The translations under genes were made by a program, and so were the position numbers. DNA of 64,000 bases from Vespa crabro (taxonomy: Eukaryota; Arthropoda; Insecta; Hymenoptera; Vespidae): assembly GCF_910589235.1 (NCBI RefSeq), contig NC_060965.1, forward strand, positions 2,935,901 to 2,999,900, given 5' to 3'. Positions 36,347 through 49,282 of this stretch are shown here, in pieces (position 1 is the stretch's first letter; the number at the start of each line of letters is the position of its first letter). Below the pieces are notes generated by a model. It was given only the letters and a program-made list of their open reading frames with translations, was not told the origin of the DNA and ran no database searches.

Positions 36347-37581
36347 ATTAAAAACAATGAGCAAACCATACATATCCTAAAAATGATTTTTCCCTTTTTT
36401 ATATTTTTTATAATTAATTATCTTATGGAACGACAAACGAGCAATAAATCAAGCTGTGATGTGTCAACGTAATCATTCATTATTATTTAAATGAGGCTTA
36501 ATTAAGTGTAGATAGTTCCTCTTCATCCATTCTTTTCTTTTCTTTTTTTCTTTTTTTTTTTCTTTTTCTTTTTATATAATTTTAATGATTAGTGATAAAT
36601 GAAAGATTACGACGTAATCAGTCTTTTCCGAAAGATGTAAACAGGCATATGGATGCACGATTCGAAAAAGATAATCACCATATTACTCATATATTTATAA
36701 GAATAAGCTTAGAAAAGATATTGTCTAAATGAATTTATGATATTGTAGATTTTTTAACCATATAATTTTACATTGCCGAAAAAAATATCTTTTTCACGCA
36801 TGAGTCATAAAAAAAATATTTTTAATTAAATCAAATCATTATTAATGAAATGTTTAATTTCATTAAATTTTTTATTGAAGGATAATTCATCGGAGATTCT
36901 CGGACATAGAATAGATGAAGTAACTTTTGTAAAAAGAAGAGTTATGAAGCGAAAAAGAAGAGAATTCAATTGTAAAAGTTCTCACTTGTCTTTTTTTTCT
37001 CCGTAATTGACATTTTAACATAATCTACTTAATTCTAGTAAATTTATTAGCAATGATAATATTAGCGATGACTTAAAGAGAAATGGAACTTTTATATCTT
37101 TCGAAACTGTTTTCATGAGTGTTTTTCGTATAATCGTTCTTTACACTCTTCATTTTACATTGTATTTAATTATAACAAGATTTTACTGGATTCATCCTAA
37201 CATTCTTATCTTTAACGAATTGATTTGGATTTTTCTAGCTAATGAAATAGCAAATTAGAAAAATGTAATTTTTAATATATAAAAATTTACAATATATAAG
37301 TATAACTTAATAATATTTATAGAAATATTAATAAAGTTATAAGACAGGTACGATATATTTTTTAAAGTTATATTGAAATATTAAGATCATAACAAATATT
37401 TATCGAATAGAGACGAAATATTAATTTCATCAAATTTTGATTCAATGTTCTCATTATATACACATCTTTTAATATCAAGACAAAGTATTTTTCAACTTGG
37501 AAACATGCATGATCTATTTTTGTTGCGTTATTTAGTTATAAAACGATCAATTTCATCATCGCGACGAACGACGAACATTCT
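36347..37581. other. intergenic, AT-rich; no gene seen
   Basis: About 1.2 kb between the coiled-coil gene and the hexamerin cluster, with poly-T/CTTT runs near 36540. Any distal hexamerin control elements upstream of the first copy would fall here. Confidence 0.5.
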
Positions 37582-37626
37582 AGGTCACAGGTTACAATGA
37601 TTACAAAGAAAAAGCACCGGTATAAA
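37582..37626 (+). promoter_or_regulatory. hexamerin 1 core promoter: DR1 nuclear-receptor site and TATA box
   Basis: AGGTCA and AGGTTA form a direct repeat with one spacer base (37582-37594). Then, 26 bases downstream, comes TATAAAAG (37621), 100 bp before the ATG. DR1 elements bind USP/RXR- or HNF4-type receptors. A TCATC initiator-like site lies about 32 bp after the TATA start. Confidence 0.6.
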
Positions 37627-37720
37627 AGCGAGGCCCTGTGTTCTGATGTCTCATCATTCTCCCTAACCGTTGGGGTAAAGATCTCAGCCAAGAGGCAAGA
37701 AAAGGATAAATTATAGAAGG

Positions 37721-40239
37721 ATGTTGAAGGAAGTGCTCTTCTTAGTTCTGACGGCATTATGTCTGTCGGACGCCGTCAGTATTAAAAGTCACGTTGCTGA
37801 CATGAATTTCGTACAAAAGCAAAAGAAGATCCATGAATTATTGCTTTTTGTCAAACAAAACGTTCTAACCGACGTAGAATTTTACAATATTGGACGTAAC
37901 TATAAAATCGAGAACAATGTGGAAATGTACAAAGAAAAGGTGATCATCCATCATGTTTAATTTTTTCATAACTGTTAAGATCATGAAGAACGATTGAACG
38001 TACATTCTTCATAAGTCTTTCTAATTGATCTCTTTTTTTTTTTAAGAGCGAATATAGAAAGTTCGTAAGAATTTGAAAAGATTCATAGAATTATGACAAT
38101 AAGATTATTTTGTTTTACAGGATGTCGTCAAAGAGTTCCTTCATTATTATAAACGCGGCATGCTTAGCCGCGAGGCCACCTTTTCGCCATTCTACGAAGA
38201 GCACCTTAACGAAATGATTCTATTGTTCAAACTCTTCTATAATGCAAAAGATTTCGATATCTTCTATAAGACCGCTGCTTGGGCACGTTTTTCCGTGAAT
38301 CCCGATGTCTTCACGCTAGCTTTCTACGTTGCCATTTTCTATAGACCCGATTGCAAATATATTATGCCTATGTTACCTTATGAAGTAAATCCAAATTATT
38401 TCTTTGACTCGAATGTCATTCAGGAGGCACAGCGCATCAAAATGATGCATGGTACATAGATTGAATGTTCTTCTTGTATTACTATTAACTCAATTAATAC
38501 TCTACATTCTTTATTTATTTATAGGTTTAACTTCTACTGGCAATATGAATAATACGGACATTTACGTAATCTACAGTAACTATACTAACACGTTCTCGGA
38601 AGAAAACAAATTAGACTACTTTACGGAAGATTTTGGTTTGAATACCTACTATTTCTATTTCCGTCAGATCTTCCCATTCTGGTTGAATAGCAAAGAATAC
38701 AATATTCCTCGGGAATATCGTGGTATTTTCTACTTGTATGTCCACCAGCAACTGGTCGCTCGTTACTACTTGGAACGCTTGTCGAATGACTTGGGTGAGA
38801 TCGAAGATTTTAACTTACAGAAACTATTTTACCCAGGATTCCATTCTTCTGTGGTATTTAGTAATGGTGTTGTAATACCCCCATACAAGTCTTATTACAA
38901 TGTACCTTATTACAAATACCAATATTTAAAGGTTTGTGGTATGCGATAGAAAACACGATATAACAATAATGATGATACTTATTTTCATTTCAATTCCTTC
39001 GTAGGAAATTGATACTCTAGAATTTCGTTTTATGAATGCCATTGATTCTGGATTAGTTTTAGACAGCAATGGCAAATTTGTCAACATTTATACTCCCGAA
39101 GGATTAAATATTCTCGGTAATCTGATCGAAGGTAACTCTGATACCTGTAACAAATATTACTACGGAATGTATGAAATATTGGCAAGAAATGTTTTTGGAA
39201 CCAACTTTGATTATACGGACAAAGACAAGACCATGCCAAGTGCTATGCAATTGTATAGTACCAGCATGAGGGATCCAACTTTCTATGCTCTCTTTAATAA
39301 AATCAATAATTACGTAGAAAGGTTAGCATTAAATATATCCATCAAAATATAACAGATATATAATCGAATTTAATTTGTAACTTTAGATACAAGAAACATA
39401 TACCAGTTTACTCCCAGAGCGAACTCGACTTCCCTGGTATCAAGATTGAATCCGTCAATATGGACAAACTTTGGACTTATTTCGATTACTGTGAGGCAAC
39501 GATTAACAATGCCGTATACTTTAATAGTTTCAAAGAAGGGTCATCCCTGTATATCAAGACTCGTCGTTATTGCCTCAATTATAAACCATTTACTTACCGT
39601 CTAAGTGTGAATTCCGACAAAGACATCAAAGTCCTAGTCAAGGTTTTCCTTGGACCTGCTATAGGTCAAGACATGAGTTACCTCAGCAAATACTATAAAT
39701 ACTTCGTAATGTTGGACCAATTCGATGTGTTACGTTAGTAAATTATTTGATATTTTAATAGACATTTATGTAAACGCAACAATAATAGTACAATAATTGT
39801 TATTTTTAATTAATTATTTTTTCTTTTTGCAGTAAAGCAAGGTATAAATAACATCGAACATGCAAGCACCGAAGCTATTTACAAAACGTCTAGCGATAAG
39901 TTCTACAAAAAACTCCAGAACGCTGTCAGTGGTAGCGAGCCATTTACTTATTATGAGAAAGTCTACGCTTTTCCTGAACGTCTAACTCTTCCTAAGGGTA
40001 AACCCGAGGGTATGAAATTCAAGATGTTCTTCTATTTGAGTCCATATGACGAATCGAAAATGATCCACATCGAACTACCTATCTTCGGTAAAATGACTTA
40101 CGACGGCAAGCCATTCGGTTTCCCTCTTGACAGACCAATGTACACCTGGAAATTCTTTACTCCTAATATGTATTTCAAAGACGTTTATGTCTACAATACA
40201 AAGGATACCGAAAAGTTCTCTAATTATTACTCTAATTAG
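37721..40239 (+). CDS. hexamerin (70-kDa storage protein), tandem copy 1
   Basis: Larval storage protein of the hemocyanin superfamily, made in fat body, secreted to hemolymph as a hexamer, and later used as an amino-acid reserve. Six exons in phase: 37721-37939, 38121-38451, 38525-38931, 39005-39321, 39387-39733 and 39833-40239, giving 675 residues. A signal peptide of about 20 residues (LVLTALCLSDAVS) precedes the hemocyanin N, M and C domains. Family signatures are YFTEDFGL (about 215), YYLERLSNDLG, SMRDPTFY (about 406-413) and the C-terminal PFGFPLDRP (about 634). The sequence is visibly rich in Tyr and Phe, like arylphorins. Hexamerins lack the copper ligands of hemocyanins. It is the first of three head-to-tail copies. 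I do not assign a 70a/b/c name. Confidence 0.95.
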
Positions 40240-41915
40240 ACTTAACGGCAAATATATCTTTGGATGCGATTTTGTACCACGTGACTGTTAATTTGTAAAA
40301 AAATGTCAAAAATACATTTTAAATGAATTAAATACTGTTAACCCGCTATTCCATTTTCAAAATTCCTAACACCTTCATTTAATCAAGAAATTGCCAACAA
40401 TATCTATAATCTTTTAGCTTATAATCTGTTATCTTATAATCTATATTAATATACAGATTATAGCTTATTAATTTTTAAAATATAAAACTTTATTTATTAA
40501 TTAAATAATAATGATAATAACTATGAATATTTTATTAATGGGTTCGTTATCAATATTTTAAAGTCGATGAACTATCTTGAATATTAGAATTTTAACATTT
40601 TTAAAATATACATTTTAATCGTATTATCAATTGAATTTATTATTAGTTATTTTTTAAAGAAATATTTATTTTAACAAGGAGAATAAAATTTAATTGATGG
40701 AAATGTAATTTTATCGTACAAAAATATATTACGATAATACATGTGTTATCAAAATAAATGTAAATAATGAAATATAATTATTATATTACTTCTTTCAATG
40801 CATCATTTATATATAATTTCTTTTTATATTACAATAATATATATATATATGTATGTATGCATGTATGTATGTATGTATGTATGTATCTATTTTTTACAAT
40901 AAATGCATGTATATGTAAATTATGCGTTTATAATATAATACAATTAAAAGTGATGGGTATATTTATATATAAGAACTATACTTTTTATAAAAATTGATTA
41001 ATTATTTCAATCAAATATTTTATGTTCGATTCGAAAAAAAAAGACATTTGTATTACTGCAATTGGTTTTTTTTTTAAATTATAACTTTTTTGTATTTAAA
41101 AATCATTAATCAGGGGATCAGGTTAAATTACATAATATTACAATTTTTTAAAGTCTTATTTAAGATAGCAGTAAATATTATTAGATAGATTATTTGAAGA
41201 AAGCAATAAATATTAATAGATAATATATGCCAGAGGGAGTCTTAATTAAATAAAAAATGAAATAAGAAAGATAAGGATAAATATAAAGTGAATGATGTAG
41301 ATGCACTTATATAATAATATTTAAAAAGTCACACATACATACAAAATTATATTTGATGTTATATTTTTTTTTCGTTTTTTATTTCACTATTTAATATACT
41401 TAAATGTAATATAATTCTTTCATCGTTTTTTCTTTTTTAATTTCATATTTTATACCGTCAAATTTAACCGATACGTTATTATATCATACGGCGTTCGAAG
41501 TTTTTTAAAAAAGTTGTCGATTATATATAATTCTTTTATATTTTTAATATTAAAACGAATAGTTCTATTACGTTTGTTTTTTTTACTTTCATAAAATTTA
41601 ATATTCTTCTTCAACATTTAAATCGATAAGTTTAACTTGGATTTTTGTACATTTTCTGGAGTATTCTAAAAGAAATTAAAATGGATTAGCAAGATTATCG
41701 TCATATCATGAGGTCTCTGTTATATATTATGTCAAAGGGTATTGTGATTATATTTCTTTTTAAATTGACATAATAAAATTTTTTCTTTCTTAATTTTCTG
41801 TCGATATAAAAAGACAGTTCATTTGACGTAACCATTAAATGTGATTATCTTTTTACAAATATTATCTCATTCACTTATGTATCTTGTCTGAAAGCAAAGT
41901 CAGGGGGTTGTCGCC
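40240..41915. other. intergenic between hexamerin copies 1 and 2
   Basis: AT-rich with a TATG tetranucleotide run at about 40849-40890. No gene seen. Confidence 0.6.
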
Positions 41916-41955
41916 AGGTCAAAACTGATATTAAACATATTGTATGGTATATAAG
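41916..41955 (+). promoter_or_regulatory. hexamerin 2 core promoter: AGGTCA half-site and TATA box
   Basis: AGGTCA at 41916-41921 lies 26 bases before TATATAAG (41948-41955), which is 122 bp before the ATG. An arthropod-type TCAGT initiator motif follows at 41968-41972. Confidence 0.55.
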
Positions 41956-42069
41956 GGACAATTGGCATCAGTGAATCGCGTTTCATCTCCGGCAGGGAAA
42001 CACGAACGGATCTAATTTACGGCACAGGAGAAGAACTTTAAACAGGGTAAGAAGGAAAGGTGATAAAAA

Positions 42070-44438
42070 ATGAAAATAATTCTATTGCTTTTGGGAGCGT
42101 TTTGCTTAGCAAACGCTATCCCAGTTCATACCGCCGACAAAGCATATCTAATCAAACAGAAGAGTATCTACGAATTATTTTGGCACGTCGATCAGCCGAC
42201 GGTTTATCACCCAGAACTCTATCAAAAGGCTCGTTCGTTCAGCATTGAGGATCACGTCGGTTCCTATGCGGACAAGGTAATTCGATCTTTAAATAAAGAA
42301 TGTTTTCTTAGCTGTTTGTTAAGATTCTAAATTCTTTTTGTGTTTTTTATTAAAGACTGCAGTGACCGAATTCCTTCAACGCTGGAAACATGGAATGTTG
42401 CCACGAGGCCAAGTCTTCTCTATCATGTATCCTCAACTTCACGAGGAAACTGTTTGTTTGTTCAATCTCTTATATTCTGCTAAGGACTTTGACACCTTCT
42501 ACAACACTGCAGTATGGGCACGATTCAATATGAACGAGCATATGTTTATTTATGCTCTTAGTGTTGCCGTTCTTCATCGTAGCGATACCCAATACGTTCG
42601 TCTTCCACCTCTGTATGAAGTCCTGCCAAATTTATTCTTCAACGACGATGTCTTACATAAAGCATACCATCTTGGAATGGGTGATACTAGTTTAAAGAAG
42701 ACCGTAGGTGGTGTTAATTATCACGTGATTCACAGTAACTACTCTGGTTGGTATCTCGTAAGGAACGATGTACCTGAACAAAAGCTGACCTATTTCACCG
42801 AAGATGTTGGTCTTGGACAATACTATTTCATGAGTAGCCACGATTTCCCTTATTGGATGAACAGCGTTCAATACAAATTACCTACCAACGTTCGAGGTGA
42901 AATGTACTTATTTAATCACAAACAATTACTAACCCGTTACTATTTGGAAAGATTATCAAATGATTTGGGCGAAGTTAACTATGTTGATGTCAATCATCCA
43001 ATTGTTACTGGATACTATCCAACAATGCACCATCACAATGGACTACCATTCTCTCATCGTGAAACCAATGCTGTAGTACCACTTTCCATGCATAAACATG
43101 TACAGGTTGGTGAGAAAATTATTATTAGATGAAGTATAGAATTTATTAAATTATTACGTATTTGTAAATTATTACAATAAATTTTCGGATTTTTAGAAAG
43201 TTGAACATCTTGAAACTCGTATTGCCGATGCCATTGATTCTGGTTACGTTGAAGATGTTAACGGTCAAAAAGTAAATATCTATACTGAGGGAGGTCTCAA
43301 TATTCTCGGTAACATCATCCAAGGAAACGCTGATACATTAAATCCAAAATACTATGGACAATACGACCTCCTTTGTAGAAAGGTCTTCGGACTCAGTTTG
43401 GAACCAAATACCAAATACCAAATTGTTCCTAATGCATTAGAAATCTTCAGTACAAGTACAAGAGATCCTGTCTTCTTTAGCATGTACAAGAACGTCGTCA
43501 CCTACTTATTAAAGTTTGTATTTAAAGAATATGTTAGAATGAATGATAATTCTATATATTATGTATTATTACTTAATGAAGATTGTTTATTTTAGTTACA
43601 AAAAGAACATGCCTAGCTATACACAAGAAGAACTTAGTTTCCCTGGTGTCATGATTGAATCTGTTGCCGTAGACAAATTAATGACATACTTTGATCACTT
43701 CGAATCTATGATCAACAATGCTGTTTCAGTACAAAATCACAAAGAAGCTCAATCCACGTTGATCAAGGCACGTCAAAATCGTCTCAATCATAAGCCTTTC
43801 ACTTATCACATTACCGTAAACAGCGACAAGGTTGTAAAAGCTGTAGTGCGTGTGTTCCTTGGACCCAAATACACTGTACATGGACACGAAGTTGATATCA
43901 GTGAAAATTACATGAACTTCATAGAATTAGACCAATGGACAGTCGACCGTTAGTATATCGCTTATCTTCGAACTTTAATCTAATCTATCTTACAAAGAAT
44001 GTTAATATCATTTCTATTTGAATTACAGTCAAAGTTGGTACCAATAAGGTCGAACGAAGCAGCCATGAATCAATCTACGTTGCTCCCGATGACGTTCCTA
44101 GTGAATTACTCTACAAGAAAATGCTGAAGGCCATCGATGGTGTGGAGACATACGTCTATACCACGAAACTTTACGGATTCCCAGACCGTCTGATGCTTCC
44201 TAAAGGAAAGAAAGAAGGCATGCCATTCAAACTTTTCGTACACATTGCACCAGTTGATGAGACCAAATCTTTCAAGATTGACTTGCCAATCTGGGGAACT
44301 TCTGTCATGGATGGACGTCCAATGGGTTTCCCATTGGACAAGCCAGTTCAAGCGTACAACTTTACTTTATCTAATCTTCACTTCAAGGATGTCCTTATCT
44401 TCCATAAGCAACTCGATGAAATGAACGTTACCGTCTAA
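42070..44438 (+). CDS. hexamerin (70-kDa storage protein), tandem copy 2
   Basis: Same family and role as its neighbours. Five exons in phase: 42070-42276, 42356-43105, 43197-43513, 43596-43948 and 44029-44438, giving 678 residues. The signal peptide is ILLLLGAFCLANA. Signatures present: YFTEDVGLGQYYF, YYLERLSNDLGE, TSTRDPVFF and PMGFPLDKP. It differs from copies 1 and 3 in lacking the intron that interrupts the frame before the YFTED region: its 750-nt exon 2 equals their exons 2 plus 3. It also has a His-rich patch (TMHHHNGLPFSHR) in the middle domain. A canonical AATAAA lies at 44580. Confidence 0.95.
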
Positions 44439-45836
44439 AACATTTTTAATTAAATTGTTTGAATTTTTCATAAGAGATACATCAAAGAGAATCAAAGAAA
44501 AAGACTGCAGAGTTCTCGCTAAAAGCACGTGGAATATTTATCTCCGTTAATTTCTTATACAGAGCGTTGAAATGTTTTCAATAAAATTTCCGATTTATAA
44601 TTGACACCTTAAAGTTCGATAGTTTTCTTTTTACGTATACTAGTCCTATTTTATTTTTCTTTTGCGATAACATGAAAGAAAAAAACATAAAAATAGATCA
44701 AAAGATGATTTAAACATGTGACTCGTCAGTAGATTGAGAAAAATCCGGATCCATGCAAACTACGGGGTCATAATTAACAAGAAGTTCATGCAAATGATTA
44801 AGCGTAAGTCTAGCTTTTATCGGAATTATGAGAGCGAAGATGCGATAATAATGATAGGTATGTTCTTATCTGGGATAATTATATCCAATTTTTTTATTAT
44901 TGAGAATAAATATGCTGATAGAGCTATATCAGTTAATTACACATTTTAATGATTTATCTTTCAAGCCCAGATGTTCCATGAGTCCACCCCTTGTTTTGTA
45001 CACCTCATTGACTGTTCCGCTACAAATCATACTAACCGCGTAATAGGATAAACTATAATTGCATAATGTTTATATTTATTTTAAACAAGATAACCTCTTT
45101 ATAAAAAGTATTGAGAATAATGTTCGATATATATGATCATTAATATACGCTCGAAAAATCTTATAATTTAATAAAATGTTTTTTTAAAGAAATTTTTGTA
45201 ACACATACATTGTAAAAAATAAATTTTAAGATTGAATTTATGTCAGAAGTCAACTAAATATCGCCAACAAACTTGTTCTGATAATATATATTTACGCGTT
45301 CGTAATTGATTCCATTTATCTTAATAACTATCAATTTAACTTTAATCTATATGATTATATGTATCGGATATTTCTTTTAATAAAAACATTTAATACAGAT
45401 TAAAAATGCTCAAGTGATTTTTTTTGTTATCTGTCGTAGAAATTTACCTCGTTTATAGATCTTTTTTTTTCGATAAACATTTCGCTTATAGATAATTACT
45501 ATACCGTTCAAACAAAATTAGAAAGTTCATTTATATTTATTTCACTTCGATTTATTTACATATGACTCCAACAATAAGAACAATTATTTTTTGTCGTAGT
45601 TTAATAATGGGTATGAATATATTTTCCATTAATATTCTCCCTTAATTTTCATTTGAAAATACGAAGAACAAAGAAGTACTAGTTTAACAGATACTTTCCG
45701 ATAGCATGCAGAAAAATGATATCAACAATCGTACCATTCACAAATCTCTGCCGGAGTAATCACTGGTAAACATGATCGTTAATACCCTGTATCATTTTTG
45801 TGCGTTCTTCCTTGCACAATATATGAGTCGCCCTTA
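44439..45836. other. intergenic between hexamerin copies 2 and 3
   Basis: Copy 2 3'-UTR with AATAAA at 44580-44585, then AT-rich DNA without a recognisable gene. Confidence 0.6.
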
Positions 45837-45877
45837 TGACCTGAGAAATGTTGATTAGGAGGTGAAGATACTATAAA
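45837..45877 (+). promoter_or_regulatory. hexamerin 3 core promoter: inverted AGGTCA half-site and TATA box
   Basis: TGACCT (AGGTCA on the minus strand) at 45837-45842 is followed 29 bases later by TATAAA (45872-45877), 90 bp before the ATG. Confidence 0.5.
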
Positions 45878-45961
45878 TGTAGAAGCATCCCGTTGTTGCG
45901 CGTAGAATTAGCGGAGAAAATATAGCCGGTCACACTGAAAGTCTGCTAAACGAAATCGACC

Positions 45962-48743
45962 ATGTACAGGAACTTGGCAGTTTTGGCCATTCTGGCCTTC
46001 TGCCTTACCTCCGCTGAATATTATACTGTTCAAACGGCTGACAAAGACTTTCTATTAAAACAAAAAAAGATATACAATCTCTTGTATCACATTTCTCAAC
46101 CGAGCATCGTCAATCCTGAATTGTATATCGAGGGTCAACAATATGATATTGAAGCAAACATCAATTCCTACACCAATCAAGTACGTAAACGATCTTCAGA
46201 TCATATTTGAATTGTCATATATATATATATTCGAATCAAAATTATCATGATAGATGGATTGCAAAGTTTCAAATCTAACATAGATATAACATAAATATAG
46301 AACTAGATAATTGATAAAGAATTTATGATTTTACAATTATAAAGATTTAATTGAGCCTATATAATGAGTATAATTGTGAAATATTTTCAGGACGCTGTAA
46401 AAGAGTTCCTGTATCTATACAAGTATGGAATGCTACCACGAGGCGATGTCTTTTCCGTTTACTATCCTAAACATCTTAAGGAAGGGTTGGCCCTCTTCCA
46501 TTTGTTCTATTATGCCAAGGATTTCGATGTCTTTTACAAAACAGCATTATGGGCTCGTATTTATATAAACGAAGGTCAATTCGTTTGTGCCCTTTACAAT
46601 GCTGTTATCCGCCGTCCAGATACCCTTTACATTCAACTTCCACCTCTCTACGAGATGTATCCCTATGCCTTTTTCAATTCCGAAGTACTGAATAAAGCAA
46701 ATCATGCGAAGCTCTACGGTAAGCTAGGTAAGGAAAACAAATCTTCGAAACTATGTTGCTTAAAATTTTGCAAAAGATTGATGGATCTCCATTTTAACTA
46801 AAATTTGATTTGTTAATAATAAAATATAGAAGATTAAAAAATAATTTTCAAGTCTTCAGTAAGCGATTGACCAAAAATGTTAAGAATTAGTTACATGTTA
46901 TACAAATTCAGAAAGCTTAGATATTATTTTCTACATAATAATAAATCTAAAATTTAATTTTATGTGTATAAGTTTCTCGATAAAATTCATGATTTATCAT
47001 CTGTAGATATTTCTATATTTCAGATAAGCAGAAATTAACTGGATATGATACTTACATTATCCCAGCGAACTATTCCGGCTGGTATATAACTTACGAGCAT
47101 GATCAAGAAAACAAATTGAATTACTTCACTGAAGATATTGGCTTGAATTTGTATTACTTCTACTTCAGACAACAGTTCCCCTTTTGGCTGAAAAGCGAAG
47201 AATATCAATTGCCAAAATATCGTGGAGAAGAATATTTGTATGGACATAAACAACTTATGACACGTTACTACTTGGAACGTCTATCGAACAATCTTGGTAA
47301 GATTGAAGAATTCGACTGGCACAAAGAGTTCTATCCTGGATATTATCCAACCTTGACTTATCACAATGGGTTGCCGTACCCGCAACGTCCATACATGAGT
47401 ACGTTCCCGTCTTACAAATACAAATATATTAAGGTATTTATATCATTCATATTAAGCACATTACGCTATTCCAATGTGAAACATATGACCTATTTTTCTA
47501 TTATTTTTAGGACGTATACGAGATGGAATCACGTATTTCCAGTGCTATCGATTCCGGTCTTATCATCGATAGGAATTCCAAATTGATTAAACTTCATTCT
47601 TCAAACGATCTTAATATTCTCGGTAATTTAATCGAAGGTAATCAGGATTCATATAACTACGATTATTATGGAAGCTTAGACTACTATATTAGAAAAATTT
47701 TGGGATACAACGTTGATCCTGCAACACCATATCATGTTCTACCAAGCGCTCTTGAAAGTTTTGCCACATCCTTGAGAGATCCAGCTTTCTATCGGCTCTA
47801 CAAGAAGATCTGTAATTATTATTACAGGTATTGTAATTTGTTAATGAATATATCAGATTCGTTATTCTCGTTGAAATAATGATTATAATTGATTTCGATA
47901 GATACAAGTTACGCCAAGAACCTTATACCAAAAATATGATTGTTTTCCCGAGTCTCAAGGTTGAATCCTTTGCTGTAGACAAATTGATCACTTATTTCGA
48001 TCAATTCGATACATCCCTTAACAATGGTTTGATGGTCGAAAACCAACAAGAAGCTGAGAGCTATATAATCAAAGCGAGACAATATCGTCTCAATCATAAA
48101 CCATTCAATTTCCACATAACTATTAATTCCGAAAAAAGTATCAAAGCATCTATTCGTATTTTCCTAGGACCTAAATACGACATACATCGTAGATTCCTTA
48201 ATTTTGAAGATAACTTGAAATATTTTTATGAGATCGACAACTGGATAACCGATCGTTAGTATAACAATTTTTATATGACAAATGAATTTTTACTAAATAT
48301 CTTTTACTAATGCGAAGATTATTTCAACAGTGAATGCCGGTATAAATAAGATCGATCGAAACAGCAAGGACTGTTTCTTCTTGTCTCCTGATCCAGAACC
48401 GAGCGAAATTTTCTATAAGAGGATCGAAAGGTCTTTAAATGATTCAGAAACCTTTAAATACAATGAAAGGCTTTATGGATTCCCGGAGAGACTGCTTTTG
48501 CCTAAAGGAAGAGTAGAAGGTTTTCCATTATATATGTTCATCTATGTCAGTCCAGTAACCAGCGAGCCTCTTTTATACACGTCTCGTATCTTCGGTAATT
48601 ACAAATTTGATAATAAACCATTTGGATTCCCCTTGGATAAGCCAACCGTCGATTTCCATTATGATGGACCTAATATGTTACTAAAAGATGTCTTCATTTT
48701 CCACAAGGACGAAATTGAAAATTTTAACGACATAGTTATTTGA
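45962..48743 (+). CDS. hexamerin (70-kDa storage protein), tandem copy 3
   Basis: Same family and role. Six exons in phase: 45962-46180, 46391-46727, 47024-47433, 47511-47827, 47902-48254 and 48331-48743, giving 682 residues. The signal peptide is AVLAILAFCLTSA. Signatures present: YFTEDIGLNLYYF, YYLERLSNNLGK, TSLRDPAFY and PFGFPLDKP. Exon 2 has two donors 9 nt apart in the same phase (after 46718 and after 46727), so a product three residues shorter is possible. The 317-nt exon 4 has the same length in all three copies. AATAAA lies at 48818-48823. Confidence 0.95.
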
Positions 48744-49198
48744 TTTATCATTTACGTAATTCATTAAGAAAATGTTAATTTTTATTAATACATCTAATAA
48801 CTTCATTTTTCATGCTAAATAAAATCTTATTTTATAAAACCGCAAAAGAAAAATACTTAATTTAAATTTATACACCTTATCGTTTAAAATATTTTAAAAA
48901 TAATTTATCGTATTGATGTAGTAATCGTATAAGGGACCTCATAAAGTGATAGATACAAAAGGGAAGGATTTAATAATAAAAATTAGGGGCAATAAAATCA
49001 AAATAGCAACAGACACATTTAAGACTGCTTATTACCTTTGATTTTATAATGGTTTATGCCAATAATCAATACAAAGCCTGAAACTCCCGAAAAGGAAATA
49101 CATTTCGGTACGCGGAGTTTAGAGTAGAGTCACTGTGGATCTCCATAAATACCAACTTTCACGCAGTGAGATATGGATCGGTACTATTTGCAATATAT
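48744..49198. other. intergenic downstream of hexamerin 3
   Basis: 3'-UTR with AATAAA at 48818, then AT-rich DNA. No gene seen. Confidence 0.6.
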
Positions 49199-49199
49199 A

Positions 49200-49280
49200 T
49201 TGGGTTGTTCGGAAAATTCGTGTCGATTTTTGTTAGGTGGCGTAAGGACAAAATCGGCACGAACTTTTTGGACAATCCAA
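49200..49280. mobile_element. 81-bp mariner-type MITE
   Basis: An 81-bp element made almost wholly of two terminal inverted repeats. The left arm starts TTGGGTTGTTCGGAAAATTC. The right arm, read on the minus strand, starts TTGGATTGTCCAAAAAGTTC. About 25 of the first 31 bases match, and a short centre separates the arms. It is flanked by TA on both sides (49198-49199 and 49281-49282), the target duplication of Tc1/mariner elements. The arms resemble mariner-family ends. There is no coding capacity, so it could only move in trans. Confidence 0.8.
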
Positions 49281-49282
49281 TA

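Noticed and set aside
37536..37757. 73-codon minus-strand frame across the hexamerin 1 promoter and start
   Set aside because: It overlaps the TATA box and signal-peptide exon antisense and has no supporting features.
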